Counted from the stretch's first letter, positions 55,819 to 64,000 are shown. The stretch is 64,000 nucleotides of DNA from Terrisporobacter glycolicus ATCC 14880 = DSM 1288 (GCF_036812735.1 NZ_CP117523.1:310001-374000), one strand, 5' to 3'. Notes: generated from the sequence alone by a model not told the origin. Numbers and translations are program-made.

Positions 55819-56118
55819 ATGAATTTATTAGAGTGGTTAGAAAATTGGTACAATAGTAATTGTGATGGAGATTGGGAGCATATGTATGGTGTAAAGATAG
55901 AAACTGTTGATAATCCAGGATGGTCAATTAACATTGACTTAATAGATACTTATTTAGAGCAAAAGGAATTTAGCACAGTTAAATACGACAAAGGTAATGA
56001 AGATTGGATTATTTGTATAAAAGAAGATGGTGTATTTAAAGGTTCAGGAGGTCCTAAGAAATTAAACGAAATTATATTTATATTTAAAAGTTGGATAGAA
56101 AAAGATGAGGAAAAGTAA
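55819..56118 (+). CDS. Imm53-family immunity protein
   Basis: 99 residues. LLEWLENWYNSNCDGDWEH and GVKIETVDNPGWSINIDL are the signature of the Imm53 family, found beside polymorphic-toxin genes. Such proteins bind and neutralise a specific toxin domain. TTAGGAG precedes the ATG. No toxin gene lies nearby, so this is an orphan immunity gene. The next gene starts two bases after the stop. Confidence 0.85.
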   Translation: MNLLEWLENWYNSNCDGDWEHMYGVKIETVDNPGWSINIDLIDTYLEQKEFSTVKYDKGNEDWIICIKEDGVFKGSGGPKKLNEIIFIFKSWIEKDEEK

Positions 56119-56119
56119 A

Positions 56120-56581
56120 ATGATTAATAAATATTTAGAAAATAACGTAATGGAGGGCATGGGGAGATGCTCTGATATGATTTGGATTTCATTTGGTAAG
56201 GAATTATTAGTAAGGAATTACCGAAATGAGGAAGTTAAAAAATCGGAATATGCTCTTCATATTCAATGTCCATTTCGAATATCTAAAAATAATAAGATTC
56301 TATTGAGCAATTATGATATTTATACATCAATAGAAGGTTCCATAAAAGATGATTGGGATGTTATAGGAAATAATAGATATGATAAAATTGTTGAGGATTT
56401 ACTGATACCAATGTTACCGTTAAAGGTTAATAAAGTGAATTTTAGTAAAATTGGAGATATTGAGATTTTATTGAAGGATAATATAGTTATAAATATATTT
56501 GTAAATTCTTCTGAAATTGCTGAAGAATGGAGATTTATAAATAACAATACTGGTGAACATTATGTATTCAGAGAAGATTAA
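56120..56581 (+). CDS. Hypothetical protein, probable second immunity factor
   Basis: 154 residues from ATG 56120, nine bases after GAGG; the ATG at 56105 overlaps Imm53. GMGRCSDMIWISFGKELLVR and YALHIQCPFRISKNNKILLS form a mixed alpha/beta fold, ending SSEIAEEWRFINN. I recognise no named family. Similar small proteins accompany immunity clusters. Tight linkage to Imm53 supports a related role, which is an inference. No clear terminator follows. Confidence 0.55.
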   Translation: MINKYLENNVMEGMGRCSDMIWISFGKELLVRNYRNEEVKKSEYALHIQCPFRISKNNKILLSNYDIYTSIEGSIKDDWDVIGNNRYDKIVEDLLIPMLPLKVNKVNFSKIGDIEILLKDNIVINIFVNSSEIAEEWRFINNNTGEHYVFRED

Positions 56582-56731
56582 TAATTTATTACTAGTTTAA
56601 GATGTAGAGTATAAACTAATCAAAACAACCTTGTGGAAATAATTTTCATTTATAGTATAATCACTATTGTAAGAACAAGATAATTTAAATCAATGGAAAA
56701 CTATAAATAGATTATATTAAGGGGGACAAAT

Positions 56732-57901
56732 ATGAAATACAATTTTGACAAGAAAATAGATAGAAAAAATAATAATTCTACTAAATGGTCAGGTATGAAA
56801 GGGGGATTCATATCAAACGATTTACTGCCATTTTGGATAGCAGATATGGATTTTGAGATATGTCCTAATATAAGTGAATCTATGAAAAAAGTCTTAGATC
56901 AAAATATATTTGGATATGTAAACACGGGGAAAAGTTATTTTGAAAGTGCATGTAATTGGACAGAGAAAAGATACGGGTATAGCATGAATCCAGAAACTTT
57001 AATACACACTTCAGGTGTAGTTTTATCCTTAGTTTTAGCGGTGGAGTTATTAACATGTGAAGATGATAATATTATGATTAGCTCACCAGCATATCCTCCA
57101 TTTTATGATTGTGTATTAGACAATAATAGAAAACTATTTTTAAATGAATTAATAATTAAAGACAATAAATATGTAATTGATTTTGAGGATTTTGAAAAGC
57201 AAATAATAGAAAATAATGTAAAGTGGTACATATTATGCAATCCTCACAACCCTACAGGAAGAGTATGGGACAGAGATGAATTGAAGAAAATAGCTGATTT
57301 ATGTTCAAAACATAATGTAAGAGTAATAAGTGATGAAGTATGGAGAGATTTAGTATTTAAAGATTATAAATATACTCCTTTTGCATCTTTATCAAAAGAA
57401 GTTGAAGAAATAACAATAACATGTTTCTCTGCAAGTAAGACTTTTAATTTAGCTGGATTACAAGCATCATTTATTTCCATACCAAAAGAAAATGAGCGTG
57501 AAAAATTTAAAAAAGAATTGGCAAAATATCATATGGCAAGAAATAATTCTTTTAGTGTGGCAGCTGTAGAAACAGCATTTAATGAAGGTGAAGAATGGCT
57601 AAGTCAATTATTAGACTATCTAGAAGGTAATTTAAATTATTTAAGTGATTTTATACATGAGGATTTACCAAAGATTAAATTTATAAGACCAGAAGGAACT
57701 TATGTAGTTTGGCTAGATTTTTCAGAATACAAAATAGATGACATTAATTTATACTTACAAGAAAATGCTAAAGTTGCATTAAACAAAGGAGAAGCCTTTG
57801 ATAAAAGCTATAAAGGCTTTGCAAGAATTAATATAGCTTGTCCACGATATCAGTTAGAAGATGGTTTAAATAGAATAAAAGAAGCTTTAGATAGATTATA
57901 A
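56732..57901 (+). CDS. PatB/MalY-type PLP-dependent C-S lyase
   Basis: 389 residues, fold type I. DLLPFWIADMDFEICPNI is the MalY/PatB signature at the N-terminus; NPHNPTGRVWDRDEL and ISDEVWRDLVF hold PLP-contact residues; CFSASKTFNLAGLQ contains the Schiff-base Lys. The enzyme cleaves cystathionine or cysteine S-conjugates to pyruvate, ammonia and a thiol. AAGGGGGAC precedes the ATG. A polar amino acid ABC transporter follows, suggesting joint use of an imported sulfur amino acid. An aminotransferase role is possible. Confidence 0.88.
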   Translation: MKYNFDKKIDRKNNNSTKWSGMKGGFISNDLLPFWIADMDFEICPNISESMKKVLDQNIFGYVNTGKSYFESACNWTEKRYGYSMNPETLIHTSGVVLSLVLAVELLTCEDDNIMISSPAYPPFYDCVLDNNRKLFLNELIIKDNKYVIDFEDFEKQIIENNVKWYILCNPHNPTGRVWDRDELKKIADLCSKHNVRVISDEVWRDLVFKDYKYTPFASLSKEVEEITITCFSASKTFNLAGLQASFISIPKENEREKFKKELAKYHMARNNSFSVAAVETAFNEGEEWLSQLLDYLEGNLNYLSDFIHEDLPKIKFIRPEGTYVVWLDFSEYKIDDINLYLQENAKVALNKGEAFDKSYKGFARINIACPRYQLEDGLNRIKEALDRL

Positions 57902-57906
57902 ATTAT

Positions 57907-57936
57907 GAAAAAAGATGCTTAATGCATCTTTTTTTA
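57907..57936 (+). terminator. Terminator of the C-S lyase gene
   Basis: AAAAGATGC and TGCATCTTTT pair around TTAA, with a T-run. Confidence 0.85.
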
Positions 57937-58093
57937 TGCTTAAAATTTATATGAAAATCATGTTATAGAAAAACATAATAATTAAGGCTTGTATATACAA
58001 AAATACAATAAGACAGGCATTTGTAACTATGTTAGAATTGACTTTGGAAAAGGTTATCATAAAAATATTTAAGATTACAAGGAGAAAAATAGA

Positions 58094-58909
58094 ATGGGTG
58101 TAACGAGTAAAAAAATTATTACAGTTTTATCAAGTTTAATGATTGGAGTAACAATTCTAGTTGGATGTAGTGGCTCAAATGATAAGTCACAAGATTCGCC
58201 AAATAAGGATTCTAAAGAAAAATTAGTAGTGGGGGTTTCTACAGAATATTATCCATGGTGTTTCAAAGAAAATGATGATAATAAAGGTTTTGAAGTGGAT
58301 GTATGGAAGGAAATAGGAAAAAGAACAGGATATGATATAGAATTCCAAACAGCTAAATTCAGTGGTCTAGTTGGGATGTTAGATGCTGAAAAAATAGATA
58401 CAGTTGCTCACCAAATGTCAACAACAGAAGAAAGAAGAGAAAAATACGATTTTACTGAAACATATGCTTATAGTAAATATAAGTTTATAGTTCCAGAAAA
58501 TAGTAAAATAAGCAAAATAGAAGATGTAAAAGGTATGAAAGTTGGTTGTGTATTAGGTGGAAATGGGGAAAAAACTATAAAAGATCTTAATGAAGAACAT
58601 AAATTAGGTTTAGATATAGTTACATATGACGGAGTACCTATGGAACAAGATGTAGTAGACGGAAGAATAGATGTTGCTTGGTTATCAGAAGTTAAAGCAA
58701 AAACTACAATTGAACAAGGTAAACTACCTTTAAAAATAGCTGATATAGATACAGGTGTTTATGAAATAAATCAATATCCATTTAGAAAAGAAGAAGCAAG
58801 TAAAGATAGAATAGCAAAGGTTAATGAAGCTATAAAAGCAATGCATGAAGATGGAACGTTTACTGAACTATCAAATAAATGGTTTGGACTAGACACAACT
58901 AAAGAATAA
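58094..58909 (+). CDS. Amino acid ABC transporter substrate-binding lipoprotein
   Basis: 271 residues. The signal ends TILVGCSGS, with Cys25 or so lipidated. The SBP_bac_3 domain begins LVVGVSTEYYPWCFKEND and has GFEVDVWKEIGKRTGY, then HQMSTTEERREKYDFTETY. This family binds polar amino acids; the cluster with a C-S lyase favours cystine or a cysteine derivative. AGGAGAAA precedes the ATG. It heads a three-gene transporter operon. Confidence 0.9.
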   Translation: MGVTSKKIITVLSSLMIGVTILVGCSGSNDKSQDSPNKDSKEKLVVGVSTEYYPWCFKENDDNKGFEVDVWKEIGKRTGYDIEFQTAKFSGLVGMLDAEKIDTVAHQMSTTEERREKYDFTETYAYSKYKFIVPENSKISKIEDVKGMKVGCVLGGNGEKTIKDLNEEHKLGLDIVTYDGVPMEQDVVDGRIDVAWLSEVKAKTTIEQGKLPLKIADIDTGVYEINQYPFRKEEASKDRIAKVNEAIKAMHEDGTFTELSNKWFGLDTTKE

Positions 58910-58920
58910 AAGGTGAAAAA

Positions 58921-59589
58921 ATGCAAATATTTGATTTTGAATTTGTAGCAAACTTAATACCAATAATGATTAAATACCTAGGAGTGACTTTTAAAATGTC
59001 GTTATTGGCATTAGTACTAGGTATTGTAGTAGCTATGGTTATAGCATTGGTTGTTGATGCTGAAATACCTGTACTTAAGAGGTTATCTAAAATATATATT
59101 TCTTTTTTTAGGGGAACTCCCTTAGTAGCCCAATTATTTTTTATATATTTTGGATTAATAAAAATAATACCATCTCTTAAAGAGTTAAGTGCTTTTAATG
59201 CAGCAGTAATCGTACTAGGTCTTAACTCATCAGCATATTTTGCTGAAAGTTTGAGAGGAGCTATATCTTCAGTAGATAAAGGACAAGCTGAGGCATGTTA
59301 TGCATTTGGTATGACTTATACTCAAGCTATGATGAGAATTATTTTGCCACAGGCTATTAGAGTTGCCATACCAGCTATGACAAATACTTTTGCAGATATT
59401 ATAAAAGGGTCTTCCTTAGCTTTTACAATAGGTGTTACGGAAATAATGGCTACAGCTCAATCAGAAGCGGCAGCCACATATAAATATTTAGAGGCATTTA
59501 CTTGCGTAGTAATTATCTATTGGCTTATAAATTTAGCAGTTGTATATGTACAAAATAAGCTGGAGAAAAAGTTAAGTGAAGCATATTAA
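58921..59589 (+). CDS. Amino acid ABC transporter permease
   Basis: 222 residues with five membrane helices (HisM/GlnP type). YISFFRGTPLVAQLFFIYFG is the family's TM-loop, GQAEACYAFGMTYTQAMMRI the ATPase-contacting EAA motif, and FADIIKGSSLAFTIGVTE follows. It forms a homodimeric channel for the binding protein encoded 11 bp upstream. Confidence 0.93.
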   Translation: MQIFDFEFVANLIPIMIKYLGVTFKMSLLALVLGIVVAMVIALVVDAEIPVLKRLSKIYISFFRGTPLVAQLFFIYFGLIKIIPSLKELSAFNAAVIVLGLNSSAYFAESLRGAISSVDKGQAEACYAFGMTYTQAMMRIILPQAIRVAIPAMTNTFADIIKGSSLAFTIGVTEIMATAQSEAAATYKYLEAFTCVVIIYWLINLAVVYVQNKLEKKLSEAY

Positions 59590-59603
59590 ATGGAGAAGTA
59601 CTT

Positions 59604-60335
59604 ATGTTAAAAATAAATAGTTTAAGTAAAAAATTTGACCAAAATACTGTATTGAAAAATATTGATTTAGAAGTCAAAAAAGGTGAAGTAGTTGTTTTAA
59701 TAGGACCATCAGGTACAGGAAAATCAACTTTACTAAGATGTATAAATATTTTAGAAAAAGCTGATAGTGGAAGTTTAACCATAGGAGATTTAAATGTAGA
59801 TTTGGCAAATTTACATAAAAAAGACATACTAAAAATAAGAAGAAAGACAGCTATGGTTTTTCAAAATTACAATTTGTTTAATAATAAAACAGTAATTGAA
59901 AATATAACTGAACCACTAATTGTAGTAAAAAAAATAGATAAAGAAAGTGCAAATAAAATAGCTCTAGAAAAGCTTAAATTAGTAGGCATAGAAGAAAAAA
60001 AAGATCAATATCCTTCTAGACTGTCTGGGGGACAAAAGCAAAGAGTTGCCATAGCGAGAGCGTTAGCTGTAGACCCAGAAGTCATACTAATGGATGAGCC
60101 AACTTCAGCCCTTGACCCAGAGTTAGTTGGCGAAGTTCTAGATGTTATAAGATCTTTGGCAAAGGTTCATATGACTATGATAATAGTAAGTCATGAAATG
60201 AAGTTTGCTAAGGAGATAGCAGATAGAATTATATTTATGGAAAATGGTGTTATAGAAGAAGAAGGAAGTCCATCAGACCTATTCAGGGAAAATAAGAATA
60301 CCCGTATAAATCAATTTGCTAGAATTGTGTTATAA
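59604..60335 (+). CDS. Amino acid ABC transporter ATPase
   Basis: 243 residues. Walker A GPSGTGKST, signature LSGGQKQR, Walker [14 protein letters not shown] and switch IVSHEM. It is of the GlnQ/TcyC type. AAATGGAGAAG precedes the ATG. It ends the operon at a strong terminator. The C-terminus (ENKNTRINQFARIVL) is the usual length. Confidence 0.94.
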   Translation: MLKINSLSKKFDQNTVLKNIDLEVKKGEVVVLIGPSGTGKSTLLRCINILEKADSGSLTIGDLNVDLANLHKKDILKIRRKTAMVFQNYNLFNNKTVIENITEPLIVVKKIDKESANKIALEKLKLVGIEEKKDQYPSRLSGGQKQRVAIARALAVDPEVILMDEPTSALDPELVGEVLDVIRSLAKVHMTMIIVSHEMKFAKEIADRIIFMENGVIEEEGSPSDLFRENKNTRINQFARIVL

Positions 60336-60351
60336 ATTTAATATGAATGAT

Positions 60352-60383
60352 AGGGAGTTGCCATAAGGCAACTCCCTTATTAT
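60352..60383 (+). terminator. Terminator of the amino acid ABC operon
   Basis: AGGGAGTTGCC and GGCAACTCCCT form a perfect 11-bp stem around ATAA, with a T-rich tail. Confidence 0.9.
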
Positions 60384-60417
60384 TTAAAACATATATTAAA
60401 AATATTTAGGAAAACGA

Positions 60418-60446
60418 TTGACAAGGGTTTGATAATAGTTTATCAT
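60418..60446 (+). promoter_or_regulatory. Promoter of the glycyl radical operon with overlapping operator
   Basis: TTGACA (60418-60423) and TATCAT (60441-60446) are 17 bp apart. The palindrome TGATAA-TAGT-TTATCA (60430-60445) covers the spacer and most of the -10, as expected for a repressor site. The regulator is not identified. Confidence 0.7.
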
Positions 60447-60460
60447 TTTTTATAAAAGAG

Positions 60461-60492
60461 ATAATATAACATACAAAAATATGTTATATTAT
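60461..60492. repeat. 13-bp perfect inverted repeat in the glycyl radical enzyme leader
   Basis: ATAATATAACATA (60461-60473) and TATGTTATATTAT (60480-60492) pair exactly around CAAAAA, starting about 8 nt after the predicted transcription start. There is no T-run. It may be a second operator or a 5' mRNA-stabilising hairpin. The remaining leader to 60612 has weaker pairing only. Confidence 0.7.
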
Positions 60493-60612
60493 ATAAAATT
60501 AAACTTTGAAGGATCATAAATTATTACATCTAAGAAAAATATAATTTTCCAATTTAGAGATGTTTTAGCTGAAACTGATGAATAGAAGTTTAGTTTATAA
60601 GGAGGATTTGAG

Positions 60613-62988
60613 ATGAATACTACAGCAAGAATTGAAAGATTAAGACAAAATTATGTAAATTCAAAGCCATCAATTTGTTATGAAAGAGCTAGAATTTTCA
60701 CTGAATCACACAAAAGAACAGAAGGACTTCCAGTAGCTATAAGAAGAGCGCAAGCTTTCTATGATTTCTGTAATGAATTTGATATAAAAATATTTGAAGA
60801 TGAATTAATAATAGGAACAGCAGGAAAATTCAGAAGAAGTGGTATACTAACACCTGAATTTTCATGGAAATGGGTAGAACAAGAAATGGACATATTTGAT
60901 AAACGTCCGCAAGATCCATATGAAATGACTGATGAACAAAGATCTTATGTAAGGGAAAATATATTCCCATATTGGAAAGGTAAATCATTAGAAGAACATT
61001 TTCTTGGAATGTTGCCAAAAGAAGTGGCAAAAGTAACTGTTGATACCGGCATAGTAGACAATGATTCTAAATGGCGTCAAGCTGTTGGAGAGATAACTCC
61101 TGACTATGATGATGTACTTTTCCCACAAGGATTTACCAAAATATTAAAAAATGCTGAGGATCATCTTGCTAAGTTAAGTTATGCAAAAGCAGGAGACTTG
61201 GATAAAATAAACTTCTATAAATCAGTAATACTTACTTCAAAAGGTATAATCCGTCTAGCTGAAAGATATGCTGACCTAGCAGCTAAAATGGCAGAAGAAG
61301 AAACTGATGAGGTAAGAAGTAAAGAGCTTAAGAAAATTTCAGAGGTTTGTCATAATGTACCAGCAAACCCACCAAGAAACTTCCATGAAGCTATACAATT
61401 TTTCTGGTTCGTACAACTTGGAGGAATAATCTCTGAAAACCCATTAGCATTAAATCCAGGAAGATTCGACCAATACATGTATCCTTACTATAAGAATGAT
61501 ATAGAAGAAGGAACAATGGATAAAGATGGAGCTAGAGAACTTATACAGGCACTTTGGTTAAAATTATCAGAGTGGGTATGGACTATATCTTCAAATACAG
61601 CTGGTTTCTTTGCTGGATACAACCAATTCCAAAACCTTACTGTAGGTGGAAAAACTAGAGATGGTGCGGATGCAACAAATGAGCTTTCTTACCTTTGTTT
61701 AGAAGCGACTGATAGAGTACGTACACATCAACCAGGTTTAAGTGTTCGTATACACTCAGATTGCCCACAAGAATTTATGAACGCAGTTACTGACTTGGTA
61801 AGTAAAGGAACTGGATTCCCAGCAATACACAACGATCAAGCTGGTACACAAATGCTTTTACAAGCAGGATATGAGCCAGAAGATGCTAGAGATTGGAATA
61901 ACTGTGGTTGTGTAGTTCCTCACTTCAGAAAAACTGGAGAATGGACTTCTGCAGTTAACGTAAACTTTGCCGCTGCAATGGAATATGCTCTTAATGAAGG
62001 TAAAAGTCGTATGACAGGAGAAAAAATGGGTCTTGATGCAAAACCTGTAACTGAATATGCAACTTATCAAGACGTTGAACATGCAGTATTCAAGCAAGTA
62101 GAGAACCTTGTTGATTTATCAGTTATAGCAACTGTAGTTGCACAAAAATGCCATACTGACATGGTACCTCGTCCATTCTTATCTTCTTGTGTAGATGATT
62201 GTATGGAACGTGGAGTTGATTTGGCAAATGGAGGAGCGCATTATAATGTAGGACCAGTTCTTACAGGTATAGGTCTTTCTGTAGTTGCTAATTCACTTGC
62301 AGTTATTAAAAAGCTAGTGTTTGAAGACAAAGTTACTACTTTAGAAGAATTAGATAATGCAATGAATGCTAACTGGGAAGGTTATGATGAATTAAGAGAT
62401 TTAGCTCTTAAGGTTCCAAAATACGGAAATGATGATGATTATGTAGACTTAATAGCTAGAGACCTTGCTAACTTCTACTATCGTAAAACGAGAGCTCATA
62501 AAGATATATTTGGTTCAAGCTTTAACTCAGCATTCATGGGAATATCAAATTATATACCAACAGGACGTGTTGTAGGAGCTACTCCATGTGGTCGTCATAG
62601 TGGAAAACCTATTGCAGAAGGTGTATCTCCTTATGCAGGAAGTGATGTAAGCAGTCCGCTATTAGCAATGCGTTCAAGTGCAAAAATGAACCATGATGTT
62701 CATACAGGGGGAACGCTTCTGAACCTACGTTTAAGCGAAGAAATGGTTAAAACGCAAAAAGGAAGAAATGATTTAGGAAATATTATAAGAGCATACTTTT
62801 CACTTGGTGCATTCCATGTTCAATTTAATACAATATCAACAGAAGTACTTAGAAAAGCACAAAAAAATCCAGAAGAATATAAAGACTTACTAGTTCGTGT
62901 AGCAGGATATAGTACGCAATTCGTTAACCTTTCACCAGAAATGCAGGAGGCTATAATAGCTAGAACTCCTCATGGAAGAATGGTATAG
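60613..62988 (+). CDS. Glycyl radical enzyme with unusual GCVVP active-site loop
   Basis: 791 residues. The radical Gly765 lies in RVAGYSTQF and the thiyl Cys433 in NNCGCVVP (430-436). Dehydratase-type enzymes (HypD, CutC, diol and glycerol dehydratases) have Glu two residues after this Cys; here it is Val435. GRFDQYMYPYY (284-293), TPCGRHSGKPIAEG (657-670) and the length place it in the PFL2/HypD-like group. The substrate is unknown. The activase follows directly and an AGCS amino acid symporter comes next, favouring an amino-acid-like substrate such as hydroxyproline. It needs anaerobic conditions. AAGGAGG precedes the ATG. Confidence 0.9.
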   Translation: MNTTARIERLRQNYVNSKPSICYERARIFTESHKRTEGLPVAIRRAQAFYDFCNEFDIKIFEDELIIGTAGKFRRSGILTPEFSWKWVEQEMDIFDKRPQDPYEMTDEQRSYVRENIFPYWKGKSLEEHFLGMLPKEVAKVTVDTGIVDNDSKWRQAVGEITPDYDDVLFPQGFTKILKNAEDHLAKLSYAKAGDLDKINFYKSVILTSKGIIRLAERYADLAAKMAEEETDEVRSKELKKISEVCHNVPANPPRNFHEAIQFFWFVQLGGIISENPLALNPGRFDQYMYPYYKNDIEEGTMDKDGARELIQALWLKLSEWVWTISSNTAGFFAGYNQFQNLTVGGKTRDGADATNELSYLCLEATDRVRTHQPGLSVRIHSDCPQEFMNAVTDLVSKGTGFPAIHNDQAGTQMLLQAGYEPEDARDWNNCGCVVPHFRKTGEWTSAVNVNFAAAMEYALNEGKSRMTGEKMGLDAKPVTEYATYQDVEHAVFKQVENLVDLSVIATVVAQKCHTDMVPRPFLSSCVDDCMERGVDLANGGAHYNVGPVLTGIGLSVVANSLAVIKKLVFEDKVTTLEELDNAMNANWEGYDELRDLALKVPKYGNDDDYVDLIARDLANFYYRKTRAHKDIFGSSFNSAFMGISNYIPTGRVVGATPCGRHSGKPIAEGVSPYAGSDVSSPLLAMRSSAKMNHDVHTGGTLLNLRLSEEMVKTQKGRNDLGNIIRAYFSLGAFHVQFNTISTEVLRKAQKNPEEYKDLLVRVAGYSTQFVNLSPEMQEAIIARTPHGRMV

Positions 62989-63000
62989 GTGAACAACAAG

Positions 63001-63909
63001 ATGTTGAATACTAAAGAAAAAGGAGTAGTTCTGCAAATGCAGGACTACTCAATTAACGACGGATCTGGAGTGCGTACTATAATATTTTTACCAGGATGTC
63101 CACTAAGGTGTAAATGGTGTGCAAACCCAGAAACTTGGACTACTGGAAGGAAACTTGTGTTTTATAAACACAAATGTATAAGTTGTGGAAGGTGTAAAAA
63201 TGTATGTCCAAATGGTCTTGATCCTGTAAATATGAAGAGACCTAATGAAGAATGTGAAACTTGTGGAAAATGTGTACAAGCTTGCTTAAATAGAAGTTTA
63301 GATATTGTGTGCACATTAAAAGATGCACAAGAAGTTGTTGAATGTGTAAGAAAAGAAGAAATTTTCTTTAGATATACAGGTGGCGGGATAACATTTTCAG
63401 GAGGTGAACCATTTGTACAATCAGAATTCTTACGTACACTTGTTAATAAATTTAGTATATTAGGAATAGATATGTGGGTTGAAACATGTGGCCATTTTGA
63501 ATTTGATAATGTGAAAGATATCATAGCAGAGTTAAATCATGTGTTTTTAGATCTTAAACATATGGACAGTAATAGACATAAAGAATATACAGGTGTTGGA
63601 AATGAAAAGATTTTAGAAAATGCAAAAAAAATAAATGAAATGGGTGTACCAATAACAGTTAGAATACCATCCATACCAGGTGTTAATCTTACTGAAGAAA
63701 ATATCCGAAATACGGCTAAATTTATGAAAGAGAATATGAAGGGTGCAACTATTGAACTTTTGCCATACCATGAGCTTGGTAAGGCTAAATATACTTCATT
63801 AGGAATGGAAGATAAGTATAATAAATTTACCACTCCTACCAATGAAGAGTTAGAATTTGCATACAATATATTTAAAGAATATGAAATTATAATAGAGGAA
63901 TATAAATAA
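63001..63909 (+). CDS. Glycyl radical enzyme activase (radical SAM)
   Basis: 302 residues from ATG 63001. The radical SAM cluster is C33-x3-C37-x2-C40 (GCPLRCKWC). Two ferredoxin-type 4Fe-4S sites follow: C59/C62/C65/C69 and C85/C88/C91/C95. GGGITFSGGEPFVQ is the SAM-binding GGE motif. It generates the radical on Gly765 of the upstream enzyme. AGGTGA overlaps the stop of that gene and lies seven bases before ATG 63001; a GTG at 62989 is the alternative start. Confidence 0.94.
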   Translation: MLNTKEKGVVLQMQDYSINDGSGVRTIIFLPGCPLRCKWCANPETWTTGRKLVFYKHKCISCGRCKNVCPNGLDPVNMKRPNEECETCGKCVQACLNRSLDIVCTLKDAQEVVECVRKEEIFFRYTGGGITFSGGEPFVQSEFLRTLVNKFSILGIDMWVETCGHFEFDNVKDIIAELNHVFLDLKHMDSNRHKEYTGVGNEKILENAKKINEMGVPITVRIPSIPGVNLTEENIRNTAKFMKENMKGATIELLPYHELGKAKYTSLGMEDKYNKFTTPTNEELEFAYNIFKEYEIIIEEYK

Positions 63910-63935
63910 AAAGTGATATTTTAGGGGGCAGATTA

Positions 63936-64000
63936 ATGACTGAATTTATAAACAAAATAAATGGGCCAATTAATAGTTTTGTATGGGGACCAGTAATGTT
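63936..64000 (+). CDS. AGCS-family sodium/amino acid symporter, N-terminal fragment
   Basis: Only 21 codons are inside the window (MTEFINKINGPINSFVWGPV and a little more). The pattern F-x-N-x-I-N-x-x-V-W-G-P is typical of the N-terminus of alanine/glycine:cation symporters. TTAGGGGGC precedes the ATG. It lies 26 bp after the activase, in the same direction with no terminator, so it probably belongs to the glycyl radical operon and brings in its substrate or a related amino acid. Confidence 0.7.
   Translation, partial: MTEFINKINGPINSFVWGPVM

Noticed and set aside
60570-60600. CTGATGA in the leader of the glycyl radical enzyme gene, as in hammerhead ribozymes
   Set aside because: The flanking stems and the second conserved GAAA-stem arrangement are absent; it is a chance match.

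Overview
The window is chromosomal DNA from a low-GC, anaerobic, spore-forming Firmicute. Gene content points to the Peptostreptococcaceae (relatives of Clostridioides, Paraclostridium or Romboutsia): Spo0E-like and SASP genes, a cysteine desulfidase under a sigma-54 activator, an O2-sensitive glycyl radical enzyme, single-chain Fe-S L-serine dehydratase, T-boxes on aminoacyl-tRNA synthetase genes, and many AT-rich intrinsic terminators. The exact species cannot be fixed from the sequence alone. No rRNA, tRNA, CRISPR array, insertion sequence or prophage was seen.

Layout. 1-10 kb: end of pgi, an HtrA protease, a flavodoxin, a TylF-like methyltransferase, Fur-controlled feoAB, then membrane proteins (Gx/ECF-like, MscS, MgtC) and PepF. 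10-18 kb: an M50-type membrane protease, then a phosphate (Pst) regulon in two pieces. pstS and pstCAB-phoU each have their own PhoP-box promoter and are separated by a guanine-riboswitch pbuX-xpt operon. 18-25 kb: an aromatic-acid-exporter-like protein, a polysaccharide deacetylase, T-box valS and folC. 25-34 kb: small conserved proteins, spore proteins, a 47-aa membrane peptide coupled to a sigma-54 activator, and its likely target cdsB behind a good -24/-12 promoter; then hpt. 34-42 kb: T-box trpS, lrgAB, the lysine-riboswitch asd-dapA-dapB-dapH operon, and L-serine dehydratase. 42-53 kb: a dipeptide/oligopeptide ABC operon, a VanRS-like two-component system with two small envelope proteins, and an M20 amidohydrolase. 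53-60 kb: an SASP-like gene, a methyltransferase and hslO; a small decaying immunity-gene cluster (Imm53); a PatB-type C-S lyase followed by a polar amino acid ABC transporter. 60-64 kb: a glycyl radical enzyme, its activase and the start of an AGCS sodium/amino acid symporter.

Themes. Phosphate, iron, lysine, purine and aminoacyl-tRNA signals are readable directly in the DNA (PhoP boxes, Fur box, two riboswitches, two T-boxes). Amino acid fermentation and sulfur metabolism recur: cysteine desulfidase, serine dehydratase, peptide uptake, C-S lyase with its transporter, and the final glycyl radical operon.

Most noteworthy: (i) the glycyl radical enzyme at 60613-62988, whose active-site loop reads GCVVP instead of the GCVEP usual in dehydratase-type enzymes, paired with an amino acid symporter and a palindrome-rich promoter; (ii) a dispersed 44-bp intergenic repeat, two copies of which flank valS in inverted orientation; (iii) an orphan immunity cluster with a gene broken by two in-frame stops; (iv) the cdsR-like/cdsB regulatory region, where a candidate activator site is nested in a terminator.
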